Of a stretch of DNA of 64,000 nt, positions 52,831-60,359 are shown piece by piece. The notes beneath the pieces were generated by a model. That model saw nothing but the letters and a program-made list of their open reading frames with translations. It had not been told where the DNA came from and searched no databases. Position numbers and translations under genes: made by a program. Origin of the DNA: Robiginitomaculum sp. (GTDB lineage Bacteria; Pseudomonadota; Alphaproteobacteria; Caulobacterales; Maricaulaceae). The stretch covers positions 58,927 through 122,926 of the forward strand of contig NVWK01000007.1 in the NCBI GenBank assembly GCA_002733605.1. Direction: 5' to 3'. Every line of letters begins with the position of its first letter. Position 1 is the first letter of the stretch.

Positions 52831-55311
52831 ATGAATAAAAAATCGCAGCTAAGCACTATTCTGCTCGCACTCATTCTGTCAGCATGTTCGGGACAATATA
52901 GTAAAACCCGTGAAAAATCCGTTTTGGAGCAAGCCAGTACAATTTTAGCAGCCATGACATTAGAAGAGAAAGTCGGGCAAATTATCCAAGCTGACATTTC
53001 TGCCGTGACACCCGATGATGTTAAAGCATACCACTTAGGCTCTGTATTAAATGGTGGCAACTCAGCGCCGGGAGGAGGCATCACAGCGCAACCTGAAGCA
53101 TGGATTGCCCTTGCCGATGCGTTTTGGGAAGCATCTACAGACACGTTTGACGGTGGCGTCGGCATTCCCATCCTGTGGGGCACAGATGCTGTTCACGGGC
53201 ACAACAACTTACAATTTGCGACCATTTTTCCGCACAATTCAGGATTGGGGGCAATGCATAACCCCGAAATTATTCAAAAGATTGGCGCGATCACTGCGCG
53301 AGAAGTAAAGGCAACAGGTATTGACTGGACGTTCGCGCCAACATTAGCTGTCGCCAAAGATGACCGATGGGGACGAACTTATGAAAGTTATTCGGAAAAC
53401 CCTGCCCTTGTTGCACAATACGCCAAAGCGATGGTTCTTGGATTACAAGGGGAGTTCAATAACGAGGACTTTTTAAGAAATGGCCATGTGGTCGCTACGG
53501 CCAAGCATTTTATTGGCGATGGCGGCACTCAATTCGGCATTGATAAAGGCGACACCATTGGCAACATAATGGATATAATCAAAATCCATGGTGCAGGATA
53601 TGGCCCCGCATTTGATGCGCGCGCTCAAACTGTAATGTCTTCCTTTTCCAGTGTTAACGGCATCAAAATGCACGGGTCCAAAACTCTGCTGACGGATGTG
53701 TTACGTGGGGAAATGGGGTTTGACGGGTTTGTTATTGGCGATTGGGACGGCCATGCCGAAATCCCCGGATGCACACCTACAGATTGTCTTGCCGCACTTG
53801 AAGCGGGCGTCGACATGTATATGGCACCAACTTCATGGAAAGGACTTTATGAATCACTGTTGGCGCATGCGAAAACAGGTAAGCTTGACCAAGCAAGGCT
53901 CGATGAAGCGGTGAGTCGGATACTAAAAGTTAAAATTCGGGCAGGATTATTTGAAGCAGAACGCCCTTCGCAAAGACCAAGTTCAAATCCAGCTATACTT
54001 GGCGCGCCCGAACACCGGGCCATTGCCCGCCAAGCTGTGCGGGAATCTCTTGTTTTACTCAAAAATCAACACGGCTTATTGCCCATAGCCTCAAACCAAC
54101 ACGTACTCGTGGCTGGTAGTGGTGCCAACTCCATGCAACAGCAAACAGGTGGTTGGACATTGAATTGGCAAGGCGATGGGAACACAAATAAAGATTTTGA
54201 AACAGGCGAGACCATCTTCTCTGGCATCCAAAAAATTCTATCTACAAATGGTGGCTCAGCAACACTATCGATCGACGGTACATTTAAACAAAAACCGGAT
54301 GTAGCAATTGTAGTCTATGGTGAACACCCCTATGCAGAATATCGTGGTGATCGCTCTGATCTCGTGTTTGAATTTCAAGATGGCAACAATCTTGCTTTAA
54401 TTAAATCTCTGAAAGCACAGGGCATACCCGTAGTAAGCGTATTCCTGACAGGACGCCCTCTTTGGGTAAACCCACATTTAAACGTATCAGACGCTTTTGT
54501 CGTCGCGTGGCTTCCCGGGACTGAAGGCGGTGGCATTGCAGATGTACTTATCAACACCCAAAGCGCGAAACAAAATTATGATTTCAAGGGGCGCCTCTCC
54601 TTCTCATGGCCCATCAATGGTTTAGGTATTCCTATTGAAAATCCAAACGATTCCAATGTACTCTTTCCATATGGATACGGGCTGACATATAATGACAACA
54701 TTGAATTGAACGCACTCACAGAGGATTCAAAAGTTACCAACACAGACACCTTTGACGGCAATATATTCACTCATGGTGATGCCACAAATGGCTTCAAATT
54801 ATATCTCGGTGATGCATCCAATTGGAACACGCCGGCTCTATCTTTAAGCAGTACAAGCCTCGGTAAAAAAATCACCATTAAAGGCACTGACTTTAAAGCG
54901 CAGGAAGATTCGCGGATAATTTCATGGAACGGAACTGGCCAAGCTAGTTTCAGCCTCCGCCCTCGTCGGCCTATTGATCTCTCACAACTTGGTGATCCTG
55001 AAGCATTGATGCTAACTTTGCAGTGGCGTGTAGACACCCCAATTACCAAGCCACTCTCCATATCCATCGAATGCGGAGAAGGGTGTGTTGGCGCCGTCGA
55101 TGTATCAACTATACTTACAGACGCATCCAGAGGTGAGTGGATAAAAACTAAAATTCCCGTTCATTGCTTTATAAAATCGGGCCTAAACCCAGAACATATT
55201 AGCACGGCATTAAAAATAACCACTAAAGCCACACTACAAATTTCCTTACACGCTGCCACACTTAGTAAAGTCAAAGATATCCAGACACCCTGCCCCTCCC
55301 TTGGTCAGTAG
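52831..55311 (+). CDS. GH3 family beta-glucosidase lipoprotein
   Basis: 826-residue glycoside hydrolase family 3 enzyme. Lipoprotein signal: MNKKSQLSTILLALILSACSG, lipobox Cys about residue 19. Domain 1 TIM barrel with MTLEEKVGQIIQAD, WGTDAVHGHNN, KHFIGDGGT and the nucleophile aspartate in FDGFVIGDWDGH near residue 305; domain 2 with LVLLKNQHGLLPI and YAEYRGDRSD; C-terminal region with a beta-sandwich carbohydrate-binding character (residues 650-826). Exo-beta-1,3/1,4-glucosidases of this type release glucose from oligosaccharides. Start at 52831; an upstream TTG is less likely. Followed by glk in the same direction, which would phosphorylate the glucose released. Confidence 0.92.
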   Translation: MNKKSQLSTILLALILSACSGQYSKTREKSVLEQASTILAAMTLEEKVGQIIQADISAVTPDDVKAYHLGSVLNGGNSAPGGGITAQPEAWIALADAFWEASTDTFDGGVGIPILWGTDAVHGHNNLQFATIFPHNSGLGAMHNPEIIQKIGAITAREVKATGIDWTFAPTLAVAKDDRWGRTYESYSENPALVAQYAKAMVLGLQGEFNNEDFLRNGHVVATAKHFIGDGGTQFGIDKGDTIGNIMDIIKIHGAGYGPAFDARAQTVMSSFSSVNGIKMHGSKTLLTDVLRGEMGFDGFVIGDWDGHAEIPGCTPTDCLAALEAGVDMYMAPTSWKGLYESLLAHAKTGKLDQARLDEAVSRILKVKIRAGLFEAERPSQRPSSNPAILGAPEHRAIARQAVRESLVLLKNQHGLLPIASNQHVLVAGSGANSMQQQTGGWTLNWQGDGNTNKDFETGETIFSGIQKILSTNGGSATLSIDGTFKQKPDVAIVVYGEHPYAEYRGDRSDLVFEFQDGNNLALIKSLKAQGIPVVSVFLTGRPLWVNPHLNVSDAFVVAWLPGTEGGGIADVLINTQSAKQNYDFKGRLSFSWPINGLGIPIENPNDSNVLFPYGYGLTYNDNIELNALTEDSKVTNTDTFDGNIFTHGDATNGFKLYLGDASNWNTPALSLSSTSLGKKITIKGTDFKAQEDSRIISWNGTGQASFSLRPRRPIDLSQLGDPEALMLTLQWRVDTPITKPLSISIECGEGCVGAVDVSTILTDASRGEWIKTKIPVHCFIKSGLNPEHISTALKITTKATLQISLHAATLSKVKDIQTPCPSLGQ

Positions 55312-55333
55312 GCTTGGCAATTAGGAACCCGTT

Positions 55334-56305
55334 GTGAAAAAGAATGAAGTGATTTTAGTCGGTGATATTGGCGGCACCAATACCCGCTTGGCTCTAGCCC
55401 ATTATGATGGCCACCACGTCCGAATAGAAGGGTTTGAGAAATTTAAAGGAAAGGATTATTCTTCCCTGAAACCCATTATCGAAACTTACCTTGCACAACA
55501 AAGCACAAAACCAATTTCCGCATCTTTGGCTGTTGCAGGGCCAATTCATAATCACTCGGTTAAACTCACAAATAGAGACTGGCAGTTTTCAGAGGACACG
55601 CTAGAATCCAAATTTGGTTTTGAGAAAGCAATTCTTCATAATGATTTTTCAGCCATGGCACGCTCCATTCCGATCATGGATGATGATAGCTTTGATACCA
55701 TTTTCGACCCCAAAACATCTAACTCAAATGCGCCAATAATTGTCGCAGGCCCCGGCACGGGATTCGGAATGGGGATTATTATCACCGACTGTCACCCCCC
55801 ACACGTCTTGCCCAGCGAAGGCGGGCACCAAGCCTATGCGCCACAAACCGAAGCAGAATTCAAGGTTCTACAATTCCTGCAAAACCATTTTGGTTTTGTG
55901 TCTTTAGAGGCAATATGCTCTGGCAGCGGGATGAACATGGTACACAAAGCTATTTGTGCACAACACGGCAAACCCTATGAACAATTTACACCAGAAATTG
56001 TCCGTCAACGCGCTAAAGCAGGTGACAAAATTTGTCTAGAGATTTGCGAAATCAGAGCTGCTGCCCTCATGGGGGCTGTTGGAGATATGGCGCTAGCATG
56101 CGGAAGTTTAGGTGGTGTGGTTCTTGCTGGCGGCGTAAGCGAACGCCTTATCGAGTATATACGCGCCCCAAAAGCTATGGCACGGTTTTTCGATCGTGGC
56201 CCTCAAACAGACTATATGAGGCAAATACCCATTCGGCTTCTCAAAAACCACGAAGCCCCTTTATATGGTGTTGCAGCCCTATATGCGGATCATCAGCACT
56301 CCTAA
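55334..56305 (+). CDS. glk: Glucokinase (ATP-dependent)
   Basis: 323-residue glucokinase of the bacterial Glk family, phosphorylating glucose in the cytoplasm. ATP/phosphate motif VGDIGGTNTRLALA at residue 9; LHNDFSAMA with catalytic aspartate near residue 105; GPGTGFGMGI; the SEGGHQAYAP segment carrying the glucose-binding glutamate and histidine; and GGVVLAGGVSERL near the C-terminus. GTG start at 55334 with AGGA upstream, 22 bases after the GH3 stop, so the two genes form one transcript. It completes the path from polymer to glucose 6-phosphate within the locus. Confidence 0.94.
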   Translation: MKKNEVILVGDIGGTNTRLALAHYDGHHVRIEGFEKFKGKDYSSLKPIIETYLAQQSTKPISASLAVAGPIHNHSVKLTNRDWQFSEDTLESKFGFEKAILHNDFSAMARSIPIMDDDSFDTIFDPKTSNSNAPIIVAGPGTGFGMGIIITDCHPPHVLPSEGGHQAYAPQTEAEFKVLQFLQNHFGFVSLEAICSGSGMNMVHKAICAQHGKPYEQFTPEIVRQRAKAGDKICLEICEIRAAALMGAVGDMALACGSLGGVVLAGGVSERLIEYIRAPKAMARFFDRGPQTDYMRQIPIRLLKNHEAPLYGVAALYADHQHS

Positions 56306-56718
56306 TAAATACAAAGTAACAAAAAAATTAAGATGAGAGCATCCCTTAAATTTTATTGATAAATGCTTACTTATGCCAAATTCGTTCACCCCGTTAAGAA
56401 ACGCTAATTTTCACGGCCACAACTTGTGAAACGAGCGATCGCAGGCACTCAAATGTTGGACACGAGTGTATTTAACAGGACAAGACCCTGTTGGACCGCG
56501 CAAAATAAAAGAAAACTCCTTTTCCCCATAAGAAAAATTCATCATCGAGAAGCACACGGCACCTCTTAACCCTTTACTCTAATTAGAGTCTCTTTAGGTT
56601 CCATCATAGGCACGACTGAAATTATGGGGGCGGGTCTTAGTCATACGCCATATGCGCCAAATAACCTATCAGGGCAAAACATTCTTATGGCAGGGCAAAA
56701 CATTCTTATGGCAAAAAT
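56306..56718. other. Gene-poor region between glk and the amidohydrolase
   Basis: 413 bases without a convincing gene. It holds scattered stop codons in all frames, a stretch rich in short direct repeats, a 12-base near-match to the dusA 5' segment (56600-56611), and an exact 21-bp tandem duplication (56670-56711). On the plus strand a 32-codon frame from ATG at 56623 spans the duplication in frame (GQNILMA repeated), lacking a ribosome site. It looks like decayed DNA at the island border. Confidence 0.5.
56670..56711. repeat. Perfect 21-bp tandem duplication
   Basis: A 21-base unit occurs twice back to back (56670-56690, 56691-56711), beginning CAGGGCAAAA and ending CTTATGG. It lies just outside the amidohydrolase stop codon. 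Two copies only, so not a CRISPR or minisatellite array. The unit length preserves an open frame in which it reads as two copies of GQNILMA. Confidence 0.92.
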
Positions 56719-58017
56719 CTAGTTGTCCGTTTTGTAAACCACGCCAGACTTCATTACAAAATCTACGTCTTCAAGTTCGCGAATGTCTTTTATAGGATCA
56801 CCGTCCACAGCAATAATGTCGGCGGACTTGCCAACGCGAATGGAGCCGATTTCCGACTTGATACCGAACAAATCCGCATTGCCAATCGTGGCCGCCTGTA
56901 TGGCTTGCATCGGGGTCATGCCCCATTTGACCATATAGGCAAATTGCTTGCCATTATCGCCTTGAGGATAAACACCGGAATCCGTACCAAATGCCAGTTT
57001 AATCCCCGCATTCACGGCCACTTGAAAGCGTTCGCGCTGTCTCTTGCCAACGATGCGCTCTTTTGCGAGAGATTCCTCCAATACACCCGCCGCCTCGCCT
57101 TCCGAGAGGATATAATCAGACACATAAATATCCATGGACAAATACGTACCATTCTTCTTGGCGGCTTTTATACCGGCGTCCGAGATTAAGCTCGCATGTT
57201 CGACAGAATCGACCCCTGCACGGATCGCCGTGTCAATGCCGTCTTCCCCGTGGGCATGAACCGCCACTTTGAGACCGAGCAAATGGGCCTCATCAACCAG
57301 TGCCTTCATTTCTTCATAGCTAAACTGCTGCGCGCCTATTTTCGTACCTTTGGACAGCACGCCGCCTGTGCCGCAAAATTTGATAACTTTCGCACCATAT
57401 TTTACATTCTCACGCACTTTGGCACGTACACCCCAAGGGCCATCTGCAACACCGCCCGCTTTTTCATGATCTTCATACGGCAGGAGATTACTGTCACAAT
57501 GCCCGCCTGTAATGCCAATGGAGTGACCCGCCGGAATAATACGAGGCCCGGGGATAACGCCTTCGTCGATTGCATTCATTAAATCAATATCTGTAAACCC
57601 TGCGGCCCCGAGATTACGCACCGTCGTAAATCCTGCCATGAGGGTTTTGCGCGCATTGGCGACCCCATTAATAGCAGAGCGGGGTGTTGATATTCTCAAC
57701 CGCTTATAGCCATGTGCATGTGCGTCTGCGGTTAAATGTACATGAGAATCAGACAAGCCGGGCAATACAGTCATGTTCGAGAGATCAATATATTCTACGT
57801 CCCCCGTTTTATCGAAAGCTTCCATATCTGCCTTGGAACCAACAGCGACGATTTTTCCGTCTTGTATAATTATGTAGCGGTTTTTTAAAACTGTACCATT
57901 TTCAACGTCAATCAAGGCCCCTGCCTGTATGACCGTGGTTTGTGCGTGCGCAAATGAAGCCTGTGCACAGGAAACAAGAACAGACAAGGCAAGTGTTTTT
58001 GAAAGCGTTTTCATCAT
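56719..58017 (-). CDS. Exported amidohydrolase (imidazolonepropionase/Xaa-Pro dipeptidase-like)
   Basis: 432-residue metal-dependent hydrolase of the amidohydrolase superfamily. Signal peptide MMKTLSKTLALSVLVSCAQASFAHA, probably cleaved before QTTVIQ, so periplasmic. Metal ligands: HVHLTADAHAHG near residue 88 (HxH), the probable carbamylated lysine in GAKVIKFCGTGGV, VHAHGEDG near residue 230, and DSGVYPQGDNG near residue 345 with the final aspartate. Relatives hydrolyse N-acyl amino acids or Xaa-Pro dipeptides. The ATGATG start at 58017 has CGGAG six bases upstream; a longer frame to 58077 would mask the signal peptide. Monocistronic, probably core genome. Confidence 0.85.
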   Translation of the reverse strand: MMKTLSKTLALSVLVSCAQASFAHAQTTVIQAGALIDVENGTVLKNRYIIIQDGKIVAVGSKADMEAFDKTGDVEYIDLSNMTVLPGLSDSHVHLTADAHAHGYKRLRISTPRSAINGVANARKTLMAGFTTVRNLGAAGFTDIDLMNAIDEGVIPGPRIIPAGHSIGITGGHCDSNLLPYEDHEKAGGVADGPWGVRAKVRENVKYGAKVIKFCGTGGVLSKGTKIGAQQFSYEEMKALVDEAHLLGLKVAVHAHGEDGIDTAIRAGVDSVEHASLISDAGIKAAKKNGTYLSMDIYVSDYILSEGEAAGVLEESLAKERIVGKRQRERFQVAVNAGIKLAFGTDSGVYPQGDNGKQFAYMVKWGMTPMQAIQAATIGNADLFGIKSEIGSIRVGKSADIIAVDGDPIKDIRELEDVDFVMKSGVVYKTDN

Positions 58018-58098
58018 GATGAACTCCGTTGGATTATGCTTGCTCGCAAGATAATACCTTGTCTTCACGCCTCGCAAGCTTTTTATAAGCGGTGCGCG

Positions 58099-58500
58099 TC
58101 AGTATTGGGCGGCCCGTCGCAAGAGGGACAATTCCAGCATCGCATCTTCTTCAACGCCTTCCGCCTTTAAAACCGCTTCGCGGTGTTGCTTGGCGGCAAG
58201 GGCTTCCGCCGCCGTGACCTTGGCCTGTACGATTTCAAGCTTGGTGAAGAACGTTCGAATATCTTCGTCCAGAACAGGAAGGGATTCCTGGATTTGTGCC
58301 ATGGCGAACCGTTGATGATTGCACCATTGCTCGTAAATATGTCCGTCTAATCGACCGGCCTGCTGCTGACCCATTTCAATGATATTCACTTTGATCTGTT
58401 CTATATATGCGAGGGCGTCCACTTTACGCTTGGTGCGAAGCGCAAGGGCCGCTTCAGCTTGACGTTTGAGCAATTCAAGAATGTGCAGGACATCTTTCAT
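58099..58500 (-). CDS. Small coiled-coil protein at the end of the flagellar operon, possibly FliJ-like
   Basis: 133-residue, strongly helical protein rich in Ala, Glu, Lys and Gln with heptad-like spacing (LELLKRQAEAALALRTKRKVDALAYIEQ, and LEIVQAKVTAAEALAAKQHREAVLK). No domain recognised. It starts at 58500, immediately after the flhB stop codon, in the same direction, so it is part of the flagellar export operon. Length and coiled-coil character recall FliJ, the export chaperone-escort that links ATPase and FlhA, but I see no specific FliJ motif, hence no symbol. Confidence 0.6.
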   Translation of the reverse strand: MKDVLHILELLKRQAEAALALRTKRKVDALAYIEQIKVNIIEMGQQQAGRLDGHIYEQWCNHQRFAMAQIQESLPVLDEDIRTFFTKLEIVQAKVTAAEALAAKQHREAVLKAEGVEEDAMLELSLLRRAAQY

Positions 58501-59580
58501 CTAAGCGCTCTTTTTAGTAATTTGATCCGCGTAGTGAATGGCGGCGGCCACGGCGGCATAATGATCGCGCGGAATATTATCGCCGATTTCGGTTGTGGCA
58601 TAAAGGGCGCGGGCGCACGCCGGACTTTCATAGATCGGCACACCGGACATTTTGGCCCGCTCGCGAATACGAAACGCCATGTGATCAACCCCTTTGGCCA
58701 CACATTTTGGCGCGTCACCGGAAGCGCGGTCCCATTCAAGTGCGACCGAGAAATGGGTCGGGTTAACGATGACGACGCTCGCCCCGGTTACATCCTGAAG
58801 CATTGTAGTTTTAGCGATTTCTTGGGCCCGTTGGCGACGACGTTGCTTTTGGTAAGGATCACCCTCGTTTTCCTTGTTCTCGTCACGGGCTTCTTGCACG
58901 GTCATACGCAATTTAATGCGGTGGCGAATAAATTTGGCAGGCATATCAATTGCCGCAATCGCGGCGGCGCCAATGATTATATATAGAATAAGTTCCAAGC
59001 CTTTCTTGGCTATCAATCCGGGCAATAACTGGGCTGGCATCCCTGCATAAGCAGGTAAAATTTCGTATTCTTTTACAAAGAATAGCCCAGCGATCACCAA
59101 GATCACCATTAATTTCGCAAAGCTTTTAAGGAACTCGCCCATTCCGCCAGGGCCATATTTTTTCTTGGCGTTCGCAATCGGGGACAAGTTGGAAAGCTTG
59201 GGTTTGATTTTTGTGAGGCTGAAGGTCACAGATTGCTGGGCGATCATCGACACAATTACAAAAACGGCTGGTAAAAGGAAAAATGGCAAGACACGGGCGA
59301 TCACACTGCCAAACAACCAGGCACTTACATTTTCGCCCTGATTGAGAAGCAAACCGCCTGCAATCCTGTCGGGGTATTCAAGCATGGACGCCAATATTGA
59401 TAAAACCCCTTTACTCACACTTGCCCCTAACATGAGAATGGCGAGGCATGTGCCGATATACATCATGACCGTATTGACTTCGGTGGATTGGGGGATGTCG
59501 CCTTTTTCGCGCGCTTTACGGAGTTTCTGCTCCGACGCTTCTAAGGTTTTTTCCTGACCTTCGTTCTGTCCCTCTGCCAT
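58501..59580 (-). CDS. flhB: Flagellar type III export protein FlhB
   Basis: 359-residue export-gate protein. Four hydrophobic helices in the first 210 residues after a cytoplasmic start (AEGQNEGQEKTLEASEQKLRKAREKGDIPQS), and a C-terminal cytoplasmic domain with the autocleavage motif VIVNPTHFSVAL (cleavage N/PTH) near residue 268. It switches export from rod/hook to filament substrates. Three bases from the fliR stop. Confidence 0.95.
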   Translation of the reverse strand: MAEGQNEGQEKTLEASEQKLRKAREKGDIPQSTEVNTVMMYIGTCLAILMLGASVSKGVLSILASMLEYPDRIAGGLLLNQGENVSAWLFGSVIARVLPFFLLPAVFVIVSMIAQQSVTFSLTKIKPKLSNLSPIANAKKKYGPGGMGEFLKSFAKLMVILVIAGLFFVKEYEILPAYAGMPAQLLPGLIAKKGLELILYIIIGAAAIAAIDMPAKFIRHRIKLRMTVQEARDENKENEGDPYQKQRRRQRAQEIAKTTMLQDVTGASVVIVNPTHFSVALEWDRASGDAPKCVAKGVDHMAFRIRERAKMSGVPIYESPACARALYATTEIGDNIPRDHYAAVAAAIHYADQITKKSA

Positions 59581-59583
59581 GTC

Positions 59584-60354
59584 CTAAAACCCTAGCAAAT
59601 GCGCATCAAATTCACGCAACCAGACGACAAGCATACCGGAAATCGTTATGGCAAGCAGTACGATGCCCGCACCCGTGATAAACGGCATGCCGACAAATGA
59701 CACCATTAACTGTGGCATGGCCTTGTTCAAAAACCCGAGCATCAGATTATAAACAAAACTCAGCAGTAAAAACGGCAATGCCAAAGCGACGGCAAAGGAA
59801 AACACGGACATGGTTTTTTCAGTCGCCCAAAACGCAATTTTACCTGTGTCCGGCGAGCTTGCGAGCGGGAAGGTTTCAAATGTATTCACCAACATACCAA
59901 CGGCACGCACATGTAAATCAAGTGTCACAAGCAAAGTTATCCCCGCCATCATCAGCATGGTTGAAATGGTCGTATTCGGCTCTGTCGTCATGCCACCGCC
60001 AAACACTTGCGACAGGGACATGCTTTGTGACGTAATCGAGCCGGCAATCTGCAATGCAAACACCATCATACGGAACGCAAAACCAAGTACAAATCCGTAG
60101 AAAGCTTCTAGCCCGATAGCCAATGCCAGTGTTGTTACCGACCAGTCATTGCCTATATTAATATCGAGCACGGGGGTAATGAGCCATGTCAGCATCAAGG
60201 CGACAACCAAACGGATGCGGGTGGATATGGCTTGCTCTCCCAAGCCCGGGAGTAAAAAAACAAAAACCGACATCCGCGTAAACACAGCCATCAGCGGATA
60301 CACTATGTTAAAATTAGCAAAGATATATTCGGATAATGTTTCTAGCCCTTCCAT
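59584..60354 (-). CDS. fliR: Flagellar biosynthesis protein FliR
   Basis: 256-residue integral membrane component of the flagellar export gate with about six helices. Typical features: FTRMSVFVFLLPGLGEQAISTRIRL near residue 25, GFVLGFAFRMMVFALQIAGSITSQSMSLS, and the C-terminal helix. Located between flhA and flhB as in many Alphaproteobacteria. No anomalies. Confidence 0.93.
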   Translation of the reverse strand: MEGLETLSEYIFANFNIVYPLMAVFTRMSVFVFLLPGLGEQAISTRIRLVVALMLTWLITPVLDINIGNDWSVTTLALAIGLEAFYGFVLGFAFRMMVFALQIAGSITSQSMSLSQVFGGGMTTEPNTTISTMLMMAGITLLVTLDLHVRAVGMLVNTFETFPLASSPDTGKIAFWATEKTMSVFSFAVALALPFLLLSFVYNLMLGFLNKAMPQLMVSFVGMPFITGAGIVLLAITISGMLVVWLREFDAHLLGF

Positions 60355-60359
60355 GGGCG

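Larger units (their letters stand above)
43844..56611. mobile_element. Putative degraded genomic island at dusA carrying a beta-glucan utilisation locus
   Basis: The segment begins with an integrase remnant adjacent to the dusA 5' end and ends in a gene-poor region with decayed-looking sequence before the amidohydrolase. All genes inside serve one catabolic theme, unlike the housekeeping genes on both sides. A 12-base sequence at 56600-56611 (TCCATCATAGGC) matches the dusA 5' segment at 43687-43698 (TCCATCATGGGC) with one mismatch and may be a decayed attachment site. Boundaries and mobility are inferred; no transposase or intact integrase is present. Confidence 0.4.

Noticed and set aside
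56600..56640. Duplicate dusA 5' coding fragment (ISVVPMME on the reverse strand)
   Set aside because: The similarity to dusA SVAPMMD is limited to a few codons and is interrupted by stops; kept only as a possible attachment-site relic.
56670..56711. CRISPR or minisatellite array
   Set aside because: Only two adjacent copies without spacers and no cas genes.
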